The position numbers were made by a program, and so were the translations under genes. Positions 47,601 through 55,982 of a stretch of DNA of 64,000 nt are shown here, in pieces. Source of the stretch: Cryobacterium sinapicolor (lineage in GTDB: Bacteria; Actinomycetota; Actinomycetes; Actinomycetales; Microbacteriaceae); NCBI RefSeq assembly GCF_004403465.1, contig NZ_SOGQ01000086.1, positions 16,597-80,596 on the forward strand, read 5' to 3'. Each line of letters starts with the position of its first letter. Position 1 is the first letter of the stretch. Under the pieces are notes generated by a model. The model searched no databases. It saw only the letters and a list, made by a program, of their open reading frames with translations, and had not been told where the DNA came from.

Positions 47601-48624
47601 CCGGGTGCCGGCCCACCTCCGCATGACGTTCCGCGTGGTCGATGAACGCGGTCGCCCGATCGCCTCCGGAAAGGACCTCCTCGAGCTGCAGCGCCGGCTC
47701 GGCAACCAGGCCCGCGAGAGCGTGGCCGCGGCATCCGCTGCCACCCCCACCAACGCGATCGAGCGCTCCGGCCTCACCACCTGGGACTTCCCCGAGCTGC
47801 CCAGGTTCCTCGACACTAAACAGGGCGACAACACCGTCCGCGGTTACCCGACCCTCGTCGACGAGGGCACCTCGGTGGCGATCCGCATGATGAGCACGGA
47901 GGCCGAACAGGCCCGCACCCTGCCCGGCGGGGTGCGCCGACTGCTGCTACTCGCCACGCCCTCCCCGGTCGCCTACGTGCAGCAGCACCTCACCGGGGCC
48001 GAGAAGCTCAGCCTCGCCACCAGCCCGTACCGCAGCACCCAGGCGCTGTTCGACGACTGCCTCGCGGCGAGCGTCGACGACGTGCTGTTCCGGGTGAAGC
48101 CGGGCGGTCAGGTGTTCATGCGCGCCGAGTTCGACACTATCCGCGACCGGGTGTCCGGCGTGGTGATGGACTCCATGTTCGACACGGTGGGCCTCGTCGC
48201 CCGCATCCTCGCCGCCGCGCGCGTCGCCGACAAGGCGCTCAAGGCCTCCACCAGCATGGCCCTGCTGCCGGCCCTGACGGATGCCCGCGCGCAGCTGGCC
48301 GGGCTCGTCTACCCCGGTTTCGTGAGCGCCACCGGCCTCGTGCAGCTGCGGCACCTGCCACGCTACTTGGCCGGCATCACCGCCCGCATCGTGAAGCTCG
48401 GCGACAACCCCAGCCGCGACCGGGTCTGGATGAACGAGAGCCAGGCGGCCACCGGACGGTTCGAGGATGCCGGCGGCAGGATCCCCTTGCAGGCGAACGC
48501 GGCCGCCAATCTGGTGCGCGGGCGCTGGCTGATCGAGGAGCTGCGGATCAGCCTCTTCGCCCAGGAGCTCAAGGCCGCCGAGCCCGTGTCCCTGCAGCGG
48601 ATCCACAAGGCCCTGACCGGCTGA
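44689..48624 (+). CDS. hrpA: DEAH-box RNA helicase HrpA
   Basis: The 1311-residue enzyme has Walker A GATGSGKTTQLPK, DEAH in IIDEAHERSLNIDFLL, motif III SATID and motif VI QRSGRSGR. The OB-fold and the long C-terminal DUF3418-type region follow, as in HrpA of about 1300 residues. It unwinds RNA; in other bacteria HrpA acts in mRNA processing and resolution of stalled ribosomes. GAAGG and a possible -10 box (TACGAT) precede the ATG at 44689. A nonconserved patch near residues 920-945 (GVSTGSTTHGSSIGSSIGRG) contains TTCGAGTATCGG repeats. Confidence 0.95.
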   Translation: MIPVEITFPPELPVSQRREDIARAIRDNQVVIVAGATGSGKTTQLPKICLELGRENIGHTQPRRLAARTIAERIAEELGQEVGQTVGYQVRFTDQVGPDTRIKLMTDGILLNEMHRDRLLRKYDTIIIDEAHERSLNIDFLLGYLRQLLPQRPDLKLIITSATIDPQSFAEHFATPDGTPAPIIEVSGRTYPVEIRYRPLVAEAMDADDDETTDAAPTVDRDYIEGISAALDELDRESSGDVLVFLSGETEIRDAADALQGKYASSGRTSPTEILPLYGRLSSADQHKVFQPSKVAGVRRRIVLATNVAETSLTVPGIRYVIDAGTARISRYSVRSKVQRLPIEAISQASANQRSGRSGRTSDGIAIRLYSEEDFTRRPEYTEPEVLRTNLAAVILQMISLGLGDIAAFPFLTPPDSRGIKDGLDLLAELGAVAPDTAGHTTGSKAGGSKPGVSKLTRIGQQLAKLPIDPRFGRMVIESKTQAVSREVMVIVSGLTIQDPRERPLERRAQADQQHARFTDPTSDFLSLLNLWNYLETQQKELGSSAFRRLCKNEFLNYLRVREWQDVYKQLRQMAKPLGLHIGDPSVNPDGIHRSLLAGLLSHIGLKDTIKKDYIGARQQRFVIFPGSALAKKQPNAVMSAELVETSRLFARMNAVVDPAWAEPLAGDLCKRSYSEPHWEKKQGAVVAYERVTLYGVPIVPRRRIQFSRVDPAYARDLFIRHALVEGEWDLDRIDQRVTAFDRANTSLRKELAELEERTRRRDILFDDEAVFEFYQKRIPADVCSTRTFETWWRQARVTTPDLLTMTAEALVPDDAPEIDEAVFPPIWRQGDQKFALSYRFEPGADDDGVAVQIPLALLARLSPTGFDWQVPGLRADLVTALIKSLPKSIRRNVVPAGDWAKRLLNELPPAPGEVSVGVSTGSTTHGSSIGSSIGRGSLFDRDDVPFTETLAALIQKLTYVPVTANDFELIRVPAHLRMTFRVVDERGRPIASGKDLLELQRRLGNQARESVAAASAATPTNAIERSGLTTWDFPELPRFLDTKQGDNTVRGYPTLVDEGTSVAIRMMSTEAEQARTLPGGVRRLLLLATPSPVAYVQQHLTGAEKLSLATSPYRSTQALFDDCLAASVDDVLFRVKPGGQVFMRAEFDTIRDRVSGVVMDSMFDTVGLVARILAAARVADKALKASTSMALLPALTDARAQLAGLVYPGFVSATGLVQLRHLPRYLAGITARIVKLGDNPSRDRVWMNESQAATGRFEDAGGRIPLQANAAANLVRGRWLIEELRISLFAQELKAAEPVSLQRIHKALTG

Positions 48625-48649
48625 CCGGCCCACGCGCGCTCGGTGAGTC

Positions 48650-48696
48650 GACAGCTGTGAGGGGTGGGGGCATGGCGCGCACCCCTTAAAGCCGTC
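48650..48696. repeat. Hairpin family ending GCGCGCACCCCTYAA, copy 1
   Basis: Sixteen-base arms (48650-48665 and 48681-48696) pair at 13 positions. The loop ends GCGCGC and the right arm begins ACCCCTTAAAGCC. A relative lies at 54971-55016. Both stand just upstream of an aldo/keto reductase gene and just downstream of another gene, so they could be terminators of the preceding gene. Confidence 0.65.
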
Positions 48697-48753
48697 GTGT
48701 CACCCTCGGCTTTCGCCCAACACGCGCAGAACCCGCTCGCCTAGGCTGGAAAT

Positions 48754-49764
48754 ATGGAATTCCGCTATCTCGGTTCATCAGGCCTGAAAATTTCCGAAAT
48801 CACCTACGGCAACTGGCTCACGCACGGTTCGCAGGTCGAGAACGACATCGCCATTCAATGCGTGCATGCCGCACTCGACGTGGGCATCACCAGCTTCGAC
48901 ACCGCCGACGTCTACGCCAACACCAAGGCGGAGTCCGTTCTGGGAGACGCGCTCAAGGGCCAGCGCCGGGAAAGCCTCGAGGTCTTCACCAAGGTCTACT
49001 GGCCCACCGGCCCGCGCGGACACAACGACGTCGGATTGTCCCGCAAACACATCATGGAGTCGATCAACGGCTCACTGACCCGCCTGCAGACCGATTACGT
49101 CGACCTCTACCAGGCGCACCGCTTCGACACCGAGACCCCGCTGGAGGAGACGATGCAGGCCTTCGCCGACATCGTACGGCAGGGCAAGGCGCTGTACATC
49201 GGCGTCAGCGAGTGGACCGGCGCACAGCTGCGCGCCGGCCACGCCCTCTCGAAGGAGCTGGGCTTCAGCCTGATCTCGAGCCAGCCGCAGTACTCGATGC
49301 TCTGGCGCGTCATCGAGGACGAGGTTGTGCCGACCTCGCGGGAGCTCGGCATCGGGCAGATCGTCTGGTCCCCCGTTGCCCAGGGTGTGCTCACCGGCAA
49401 GTACAAGGCGGGCCAGGCCCCGCCGGCCGGCTCACGTGCCACAGACCTCAAGGGTGGCGCCGACATGATCAGCCGCTTCATGAACGACGACGTACTGACC
49501 CGGGTGCAGAAGCTCGAACCGATCGCCGCCGACCTCAACCTGTCGATGGCGCAGCTGGCCGTGGCCTGGGTGCTGCAGAACGACAACGTCTCGGCCGCCC
49601 TCGTCGGAGCCTCCCGCCCCGAGCAGGTGCGGGAGAACGCCCAGGCCGCCGGGGTCAAGATCCCGGCCGAGAGCATGAAGGAGATCGACGAGGTTCTCGG
49701 CGACGTCGTGGAGCACGACTCCGCGATGACCGCGGCCACCGCACCGCAGAGCCGCCCGGCATAG
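48754..49764 (+). CDS. Aldo/keto reductase (Kv-beta/YghZ-like)
   Basis: This 336-residue oxidoreductase starts MEFRYLGSSGLKISEITYGN. Catalytic residues appear in SFDTADVYANT (Asp, Tyr), FTKVYWP (Lys) and YQAHRFD (His). The C-terminal ALVGASRPEQVRENAQA binds NADPH, a layout typical of the potassium-channel-beta-like group. It may reduce methylglyoxal or other aldehydes. The leader has TAGGCT about 12 bases before the ATG as a possible -10 box. Confidence 0.9.
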   Translation: MEFRYLGSSGLKISEITYGNWLTHGSQVENDIAIQCVHAALDVGITSFDTADVYANTKAESVLGDALKGQRRESLEVFTKVYWPTGPRGHNDVGLSRKHIMESINGSLTRLQTDYVDLYQAHRFDTETPLEETMQAFADIVRQGKALYIGVSEWTGAQLRAGHALSKELGFSLISSQPQYSMLWRVIEDEVVPTSRELGIGQIVWSPVAQGVLTGKYKAGQAPPAGSRATDLKGGADMISRFMNDDVLTRVQKLEPIAADLNLSMAQLAVAWVLQNDNVSAALVGASRPEQVRENAQAAGVKIPAESMKEIDEVLGDVVEHDSAMTAATAPQSRPA

Positions 49765-49790
49765 CGCGCCCCGTCCGCGCACACCGAGAA

Positions 49791-49846
49791 TCGCCGTTCG
49801 TGCCGAGTGTCGCCGCCACAGCGGGGACACTCGGCACGAACGGCGA
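49791..49846. repeat. Perfect 21-bp inverted repeat between convergent genes
   Basis: Arms TCGCCGTTCGTGCCGAGTGT (plus C) at 49791-49811 and 49826-49846 pair perfectly around a 14-base loop. It lies between two convergent genes, so it could terminate both. Loop length and arm length match those of the 39835 palindrome although the sequence differs. Confidence 0.95.
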
Positions 49847-49878
49847 CGGTCGATGTGCGCGTTGCTAGAACACCGCTG

Positions 49879-50679
49879 CTAGAGCACCTTCGACAGGAAC
49901 GCCTGCGTGCGGCGGTGCTGCGGGTTGGTCAGGATCTCGTCCGGATCTCCCGATTCGACGACCACACCGCCGTCCATGAAGACGAGCGAGTCGGCGACCT
50001 CTTTGGCGAAGCCCATCTCGTGGGTGACCACGATCATGGTCATGCCCGACTTGGCCAGGCCCTTCATCACGTCGAGCACCTCTCCGACGAGCTCGGGGTC
50101 GAGCGCACTGGTCGGCTCGTCGAAGAGCATCAGCTTGGGCTCCATCGCAAGCGCGCGGGCAATCGCCACGCGCTGCTGCTGCCCACCCGAGAGGTGCGCC
50201 GGATAGTAGCTGGAACGTTCGGCCAGACCGACCCGAGCCAGCAGGTCGAGCGCATTCTGCTCCACCTGGGCCTTCGGCAGCCCCTTCACCCGGAGCGGCG
50301 CCTCCATCACGTTCTGCAATGCCGTCATGTGCGGGAACAGGTTGAACCGCTGGAACACCATGCCGATGTCCCGGCGCTGCCGGGCCGCCTCCTTGGGAGC
50401 CATCTCGTAGAGCTTTCCGTTGGCCTCCCGGTAGCCGATCAATTCGCCGTCGACGCTGAGCCGGCCGGCGGACAGCACCTCGAGGTGATTGATGCAGCGC
50501 AGGAACGTGGACTTGCCTGACCCGCTGGGCCCGACCAGGCACATCACCTCGCCGCGCCTCACCTCGAGCGAGATGCTCTTGAGTACCTCGTTCGAGCCGA
50601 AGCTCTTCGAGACCTGCTCGGCCAGGACCATGGGCGGACCTGCCACGGATGCCCCGGCCTGCGTGTTCACGTCGGTCAT
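49879..50679 (-). CDS. Polar amino-acid ABC transporter ATPase (GlnQ type)
   Basis: The 266-residue ATPase has Walker [12 protein letters not shown]-loop [10 protein letters not shown], signature LSGGQQQRV, Walker [13 protein letters not shown] and H-loop VTHEMGFA. Its ATG overlaps the permease stop by four bases. It powers the importer encoded by the two genes upstream; the gene order is SBP, permease, ATPase. Confidence 0.95.
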   Translation of the reverse strand: MTDVNTQAGASVAGPPMVLAEQVSKSFGSNEVLKSISLEVRRGEVMCLVGPSGSGKSTFLRCINHLEVLSAGRLSVDGELIGYREANGKLYEMAPKEAARQRRDIGMVFQRFNLFPHMTALQNVMEAPLRVKGLPKAQVEQNALDLLARVGLAERSSYYPAHLSGGQQQRVAIARALAMEPKLMLFDEPTSALDPELVGEVLDVMKGLAKSGMTMIVVTHEMGFAKEVADSLVFMDGGVVVESGDPDEILTNPQHRRTQAFLSKVL

Positions 50680-51743
50680 TTCACGTCTCCGGATCCGGGG
50701 TTGACGGGCCCAGGGTCTCTGGGCGGCGGATTGATCGGCGGCAGCCCTCCGGGCGCGGGGCGCACCACGGTCGGCTGGTTGCCGCCGATCACCGGGAGTG
50801 TGCCGGTGATGGCTCCGGTCTGGGTGGATTCCGTGCGGTCGGGCTGCCGATCGCCGAGGCCGCGGGCGAACCGCTTCTCGAGGAAGTGCTGGCCCACCAT
50901 CAGGATCGAGGTGAAGAAGAGGTACCAGATCGACGCGACGATGAGCATCGGGATCGGGTTGAACGTCTCCGCGGAGATGTCCCGCGACCGCGTGTACAGG
51001 TCGAAGCTGTAAGGCACGGCTGTCACCAGCGACGTGGTCTTGAGCATCGAGATCACCTCGTTGCCGGTCGGTGGGATGATCACCCGCATCGACTGGGGCA
51101 GCACGACCCGCGACATGGTCTGGAACCAGCTCATGCCCAGCGCCGTCGCAGCTTCGTCCTGGCCCTTGTCCACCGAAAGCAGTCCCGCCCGCACGATCTC
51201 CGCCATGTAGGCGGCTTCGTTGAGGGCCAGTCCGATGATGGCGAGGGTGAAGGTGTTCAGGGCCGCGTTGGTCTCGAAGGAATACAACGGCTCCATGAAC
51301 GGGATGCCGATGTCGATGCTCTGGTAGATGATCGAGATGAGACCCCAGAAGACGAGCTGCACGTAGACCGGGGTGCCGCGGAAGATCCAGAGGTAGAACC
51401 AGGCGAGGCTCTTGACCACCGGGTTCGGTGTCAGGCGCATCACGGCCAGGACCACTCCGAGCATGATGGCGATCACCATCGAGTAAACGGTGAGCTGAAG
51501 CGTGTTGAGCGCCGCCTGGGTGATGCGGCGGTCGAAGACGTACTGGGCGACGGCCGGCCAGTCGTAGGCCGGGCGCCCGGCAGCGTCGATGATGAACAGA
51601 GCGAAGCCGAGGATGAGCACCACGGCGAACACATTGCGCCAGGGGTGGCGCAGCCGGATGGCCTTGACCGGCTCCGAATCATTCGATCCGGCCGGCGTCG
51701 GGCTTGCCCCTGCCGCCGGACGGATCGTGTCATTGCTGCTCAT
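50676..51743 (-). CDS. Polar amino-acid ABC transporter permease
   Basis: The 355-residue HisM/GlnP-type permease has hydrophobic helices from [17 protein letters not shown] onward and the EAA-like loop [20 protein letters not shown]. It begins two bases after the SBP stop. The C-terminal tail of about 50 residues is Pro/Gly-rich ([17 protein letters not shown]), which is unusual for this family. It probably functions as a homodimer. Confidence 0.92.
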   Translation of the reverse strand: MSSNDTIRPAAGASPTPAGSNDSEPVKAIRLRHPWRNVFAVVLILGFALFIIDAAGRPAYDWPAVAQYVFDRRITQAALNTLQLTVYSMVIAIMLGVVLAVMRLTPNPVVKSLAWFYLWIFRGTPVYVQLVFWGLISIIYQSIDIGIPFMEPLYSFETNAALNTFTLAIIGLALNEAAYMAEIVRAGLLSVDKGQDEAATALGMSWFQTMSRVVLPQSMRVIIPPTGNEVISMLKTTSLVTAVPYSFDLYTRSRDISAETFNPIPMLIVASIWYLFFTSILMVGQHFLEKRFARGLGDRQPDRTESTQTGAITGTLPVIGGNQPTVVRPAPGGLPPINPPPRDPGPVNPGSGDVK

Positions 51744-51745
51744 GG

Positions 51746-52645
51746 TTAGCCGTTCGCGGCGGCGTTGATCGTGATCTCATCGATGCCGCCGTCAGCGACA
51801 CCCCAGTCATCGAGGATCTTGCCGTAGGAGCCGTCATCGACCATCGACTGCAGCGCAGCCTGGATCGCCTCGACGAGCCCGGAATCCTTGCCGACCGCGA
51901 CACCGTACGGTGCCACGTCGAAGGTGTCTCCGGCCGGCTGCAGCTTGCCCTCGGTCTGGGCGATGGCGTACAGGGTCACCGGGGAGTCGGCGCTGAGCGC
52001 GTCTGCCTGGCCCAGAACGACGGCGTTGGTCGCGGCATCCTGCGTGTCGTATTGCAGCTTCTCGATCGCGGGCTTGCCGGCGGCGACACAGGCCTCGCTC
52101 TTAGCGGGGACCTCGTCGGTGTCCTCGTAGGTCGTGGCCTGTACGGCGACCTTGAGGCCGCAGGCGTCGTCGGGGTCGACGTCGTTGCCGGCGGCGGAGG
52201 CCCACTGGATGCCGGCAGTGTAGTAGTTGACGAAGTCGACCTGCTTCTGACGCTCGACGGTGTCGGTGAACGACGACATGCCGATATTCACTTTTTCGCC
52301 GGTGACGCTCGGGATGATGTTGTCGAACTTGGACACCTGGAACTCGGGAGTCAGACCGAGCTTCGCGGCGATGCCTTCGGCAAGTTCGATGCCCCAGCCG
52401 ATCGGCTCGCCGGCCTCGTCCTTGAACTCGTTGGGCGCGTAGGTCGGGTCGGTGCCGATCATGAGCGTGCCGGAATCGGCGACCTCGGCGGGGAGCAGGG
52501 CGGCGGCCGCGTCATCCATCTCGATGGTCGCGGCGGACGAACCGTCGGTCGACCCGTTCGTGGCGGGAGTCGAATTGTCCACGCAGCCGGTGAGCAGGAG
52601 AGCCGTGACGGCGGCGAGGGCCGGGAGTAGGTATGGAGCGCGCAT
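51746..52645 (-). CDS. Polar amino-acid ABC substrate-binding lipoprotein
   Basis: The 299-residue family-3 solute-binding protein has a lipobox (LLLTGC). The family signature GTDPTYAPNEFKDEAGEPIG is followed by DNIIPSVTGEKVNIGMSSFT. Two cysteines (DACGLKV and SEACVAAG) flank the hinge and may form a disulphide. AAGG precedes the ATG at 52645; the longer frame begins in the leader. The ligand is a polar amino acid, not further defined. Confidence 0.92.
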   Translation of the reverse strand: MRAPYLLPALAAVTALLLTGCVDNSTPATNGSTDGSSAATIEMDDAAAALLPAEVADSGTLMIGTDPTYAPNEFKDEAGEPIGWGIELAEGIAAKLGLTPEFQVSKFDNIIPSVTGEKVNIGMSSFTDTVERQKQVDFVNYYTAGIQWASAAGNDVDPDDACGLKVAVQATTYEDTDEVPAKSEACVAAGKPAIEKLQYDTQDAATNAVVLGQADALSADSPVTLYAIAQTEGKLQPAGDTFDVAPYGVAVGKDSGLVEAIQAALQSMVDDGSYGKILDDWGVADGGIDEITINAAANG

Positions 52646-52839
52646 TGCGAAACCTTCTTCATGGTTGTCGGATGTTGCTGGTTCGTCTTTGAGGTCCGGA
52701 AACGGAATTCGACACAGGTGAGCATATAACAGCAGACTCACGCGGATTCCGTGCGCAGATAACGTTTTGGGCCAGCCCTAGTGAGCGTGAACGTGCCTTT
52801 TCTTCTCCAGTATGACCGCGAGCGTGTTTCGGGGGCATT

Positions 52840-53694
52840 TCACGCCCTCGGATCTCCGGTTTCCACGGGCCGCCCGGGCAGGTTCGACCACTGCGACCAC
52901 GAGCCGGGGTACAGCGCCGGCGTGAACCCGGCGATGGCCAGAGCGGCCGCCTCGTGCGCGGCGGTCACTCCGGACCCGCAGTAGACGCCCACCCTCGGGT
53001 GCGCGCCGCCGCCGGCACCGCCGACCCCGAGCGCCTCGAACCGGGCGCGCAGTTCCGCGGCCGGTCGGAATCGCCCGTCGGGGGTGAGATTGTCCGCGGT
53101 GGGCGCGCTGATCGCCCCGGGGATGTGGCCGGCACGCGGGTCGATCGGTTCCGTGTCACCGCGGTAGCGCTCCGCGGCGCGCGCGTCGAGGAGCGCGCCG
53201 GCGTGCGCGAGGGCGGCGGCGGCATCCGTGTCGAGAACCGGCAGAACGCCGTCGGAGAGGGTGATCGTGCCCGGGTCAGCCGGCTCGTCCCCGATCGCGA
53301 GCGGCAGGCCGGCGGCGCGCCAGGCGGCGAGAGCCCCGTCGAGCAGCAGCACGTCACGCACCCCGGCGTGGCGCAGCAGCCACCAGGCGCGGGCGGCCGA
53401 CATCCCGCCCAGGTCGTCGTAGACCACGACCGTGTCGCCGTCGCGCAGACCCCAGCGGCGCGCGCCGGCCAGCAGCGCTGCGCGGGTGGGCAACGGATGC
53501 CGCCCGTCGGCCGGTTCGCCGGGCCCGGCCAGCTCGGTCTCCAGGTCGACGTACACGGCGCCGGGGACATGGCCCGCACGGTATTCGCCGGGCCCAGGCG
53601 GACCGCCCAGTTTCCAGCGCACGTCCAGCATGCGAACGTCACTTCGGGTCTGCAGCAGGGCTGCCAGCTCGTCGGCCGTGATCAATATTCGCAC
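52840..53694 (-). CDS. Two-domain rhodanese sulfurtransferase
   Basis: This 284-residue tandem rhodanese has an inactive N-terminal domain (MLDVRWKLGGPPGPGEYRAG). The C-terminal domain carries the active-site loop VYCGSGVTAAHEA, whose CGSGVTA sequence is characteristic of thiosulfate or 3-mercaptopyruvate sulfurtransferases. The GTG at 53694 diverges from the MFS gene with 37 bases between, so both promoters overlap. Confidence 0.9.
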   Translation of the reverse strand: MRILITADELAALLQTRSDVRMLDVRWKLGGPPGPGEYRAGHVPGAVYVDLETELAGPGEPADGRHPLPTRAALLAGARRWGLRDGDTVVVYDDLGGMSAARAWWLLRHAGVRDVLLLDGALAAWRAAGLPLAIGDEPADPGTITLSDGVLPVLDTDAAAALAHAGALLDARAAERYRGDTEPIDPRAGHIPGAISAPTADNLTPDGRFRPAAELRARFEALGVGGAGGGAHPRVGVYCGSGVTAAHEAAALAIAGFTPALYPGSWSQWSNLPGRPVETGDPRA

Positions 53695-53718
53695 GCGCTC
53701 ACGCTACCTCGGCAGACG

Positions 53719-53724
53719 TAGACT
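53719..53724 (+). promoter_or_regulatory. Candidate -10 box of a leaderless MFS transcript
   Basis: TAGACT ends seven bases before the GTG start at 53732, the distance expected for a transcript that begins at its start codon. No ribosome site is present. A clear -35 hexamer was not recognised. Confidence 0.45.
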
Positions 53725-53731
53725 TGAGTAA

Positions 53732-54943
53732 GTGAGCAGCTACTGGACCCTTTTGAAGACACCGGGCGTAGCTCGCGTCATCGCCGCACAACTGACCGCC
53801 CGTTTCCCCTTCGGGATGCTGTCGCTCGCGTTCCTGATCCACATCGAGCAGGTTTTCGACTCCTACGGAGCTGCCGGCCTCGTGCTGGGCGCGATGAGCA
53901 TCGGCCAGGCCGTCGCGGGGCCGCTCACCAGCCGCCTGATGGGCCGCTGGGGCATGCGACCGGTCATCACCGCCACTCTCGTCGTGTGCGCGACCTCCAT
54001 CGTCACGATGGCCCTGGTCAGCATGCCGATCTACGTATTGATGGCCGTCGGGCTGGTTGCGGGGCTGTCCACTCCGCCGATCCAGCCGGCCGTGCGCACC
54101 ATCTACCCGAAGATCGTCAACTCACGCCAGCTCACGCCCCTGTTCTCGCTCGACGCCTCGGCCCAGGAGATCATCTGGGTGCTGGGCCCGGTGATCGCCA
54201 CCTTCGTGGCGATCCAGGTCAGCCCGGTTGCCGGCATCCTGCTGGCCGCCATCTTCCTCATCGGCGGCGGCGTCTGGTTCCTGGTGCTGCCCGAGGTCGG
54301 CCGGGTGCGCATCCCCCGCAGCCGCCGCAAGCTCGGTGTCGTGCTCAAACGGCCGCCGGTCATGCTCAGCACCATCGTCGGCTTCATGCTGGTGGCCGCC
54401 TGTGCCGCGGTCGAGGCCGGCGTGGTGGCCGCGTTCGGGCACGGCAGCTCGAGCTCCGGCTGGGTGCTCGGCATCTTCGCTCTCGGCTCGCTGATCGGCG
54501 GGCTCGCCCTCGGCCACGCGCCGATCGGCCCGTGGGCCTTGGCCGCACGGATGCTCATCGTCACCATCGGCCTCGGCCTGGCCGCCGTCGGCAACCTGAG
54601 CTTCTGGTGGCTGGCCGTCACACTGCTGGTGGCGGGTATCGGCATCGCGCCGGCCTTCGCCGTACTGTTCGGCATCGTCTCCGCGAGTGTGAAATTCAGC
54701 GACACCGCGGAGGCCTACGGCTGGGTGGGCACCGGCCAGCTGATGGGCGCCGCCATGGGCTCCGCCGTCGCCGGTTTCATGATCGACCAGAGCGGCGCCA
54801 CGGCGGCCATCCTGGTCGCGGCCGGCTTCGCAGGGCTCGGCACGATCATCCCCGCGCTCGGCCGGCGCTGGCACCCGGACCTGCGCGGCCGCGACGCGAG
54901 CCCGATCCCCGACACCGCCCCGATCCAGGTGCAGGTCTCCTAA
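53732..54943 (+). CDS. MFS transporter
   Basis: The 403-residue transporter has 12 predicted helices. MGRWGMRPVI is the loop 2-3 signature of the superfamily. A long central loop (VGRVRIPRSRRKLGVVLKRP) separates the halves. The GTG at 53732 lacks a ribosome site and is explained as leaderless. The substrate is unknown. The C-terminal tail is polar and ends PIQVQVS. Confidence 0.88.
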   Translation: MSSYWTLLKTPGVARVIAAQLTARFPFGMLSLAFLIHIEQVFDSYGAAGLVLGAMSIGQAVAGPLTSRLMGRWGMRPVITATLVVCATSIVTMALVSMPIYVLMAVGLVAGLSTPPIQPAVRTIYPKIVNSRQLTPLFSLDASAQEIIWVLGPVIATFVAIQVSPVAGILLAAIFLIGGGVWFLVLPEVGRVRIPRSRRKLGVVLKRPPVMLSTIVGFMLVAACAAVEAGVVAAFGHGSSSSGWVLGIFALGSLIGGLALGHAPIGPWALAARMLIVTIGLGLAAVGNLSFWWLAVTLLVAGIGIAPAFAVLFGIVSASVKFSDTAEAYGWVGTGQLMGAAMGSAVAGFMIDQSGATAAILVAAGFAGLGTIIPALGRRWHPDLRGRDASPIPDTAPIQVQVS

Positions 54944-54970
54944 CCGCATCCGCTCGGCGCCCGGCGAACC

Positions 54971-55016
54971 GACGCCATCGGCGGGTTGAGCGTCGCGCGC
55001 ACCCCTCAATGGCGTC
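54971..55016. repeat. Hairpin family ending GCGCGCACCCCTYAA, copy 2
   Basis: GACGCCAT (54971-54978) pairs with ATGGCGTC (55009-55016), with further partial pairing inside. The string GCGCGCACCCCTCAATGGCG parallels copy 1 at 48681. It is upstream of another aldo/keto reductase gene. Confidence 0.65.
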
Positions 55017-55057
55017 GATTCACGCCTCCGTGCGGGAGGACGAGGTTAGATGGGGAG

Positions 55058-55882
55058 ATGACGATCTCGCCGCTTCTTCCCTTCCACGACGGACACCGGA
55101 TCCCCCAGCTCGGGCTCGGCGTGTACAAGATCGCGGATGCCGCAGCCGCTGAGGCCGTGCAGGTCGCGCTGGAGGCGGGTTACCGCCACATCGACACGGC
55201 GGTGCTCTACGACAACGAGACGGGCGTCGGGCAGGGTGTCGCCCGCTCCGGTCTGCCCCGCGAGGACGTGTTCGTCACCACGAAGGTCTGGAACGACCAG
55301 CACGGCTACGACAAGACCCTCCGCGCCTTCGACGTGAGCCTCGGCAAACTCGGTCTCGACTACGTCGACCTCTACCTGATCCACTGGCCCGCGCCTCGCC
55401 AGGACCTCTTCGTCGACACCTGGCGCGCCCTGGAGTCGTTGCGCGCCTCGGGTCGCGCCCGGTCGATCGGGGTCTCCAATTTCCACCCTCACCACCTGCA
55501 GCGTCTGCTGGCCGAAACGGATGTCGTCCCGGTCATCAACCAGGTGGAGCTGCACCCGTGGCTGCAGCAGTCCGCCGTGCGCGAGTACGATGCGGCCCAC
55601 GGCATCCTCACCGAGGCCTGGTCGCCGCTGGCCCGCGGCCGCGCGATCGGCAACGAGACGCTCGACGCCATCGGCGCACGGCACGGTAAGACGGCCGCGC
55701 AGGTGGTCATCCGCTGGCACCTGGAGCTGGGCAATGTGGTGATTCCGAAGTCGGTGACGCCCGTGCGCATCCGGGAGAACTTCGACGTGTTCGACTTCAC
55801 GCTGGGCGCCGACGACCATGCCGCCATCGCCACCCTCGACTCCGGCGAGCGCACCGGCAAGGACCCCGACGACCTGGACTGA
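55058..55882 (+). CDS. Aldo/keto reductase (2,5-diketogluconate reductase type)
   Basis: The 274-residue enzyme has HIDTAVLYDNE, TTKVW and LIHWP as catalytic motifs and [19 protein letters not shown] for NADPH. It shares nearly all family landmarks with the gene at 42877, suggesting paralogy. GGGGAG before the ATG at 55058 sets the start. Substrate not defined. Confidence 0.92.
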   Translation: MTISPLLPFHDGHRIPQLGLGVYKIADAAAAEAVQVALEAGYRHIDTAVLYDNETGVGQGVARSGLPREDVFVTTKVWNDQHGYDKTLRAFDVSLGKLGLDYVDLYLIHWPAPRQDLFVDTWRALESLRASGRARSIGVSNFHPHHLQRLLAETDVVPVINQVELHPWLQQSAVREYDAAHGILTEAWSPLARGRAIGNETLDAIGARHGKTAAQVVIRWHLELGNVVIPKSVTPVRIRENFDVFDFTLGADDHAAIATLDSGERTGKDPDDLD

Positions 55883-55886
55883 CGAT

Positions 55887-55970
55887 CAGTTCAGTTCAGT
55901 TCAGTTCAGTTCAGCCCGGCCCGAGAGTGCCCGTTCCGGTCGAGAGCGACCGGCGGAACGGGCACTCTCG
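55887..55970. repeat. CAGTT microsatellite and palindrome family copy 3
   Basis: Five and a half copies of CAGTT run from 55887 to 55914. The palindrome follows: arm CGAGAGTGCCCGTTCCGGTC (plus G, 55922-55942) and right arm 55947-55970, with one 3-base insertion, around AGAG. It shares GTGCCCGTTCCGGTCGAGAG with the copies at 38784 and 39835, but the arm and loop registers are shifted. It separates two convergent aldo/keto reductase genes. Confidence 0.9.
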
Positions 55971-55982
55971 ACCGGAAAGGTG

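Noticed and set aside
44671..47616. 981-codon frame antisense to hrpA
   Set aside because: It mirrors the GC-rich third positions of hrpA, whose helicase motifs are unambiguous.
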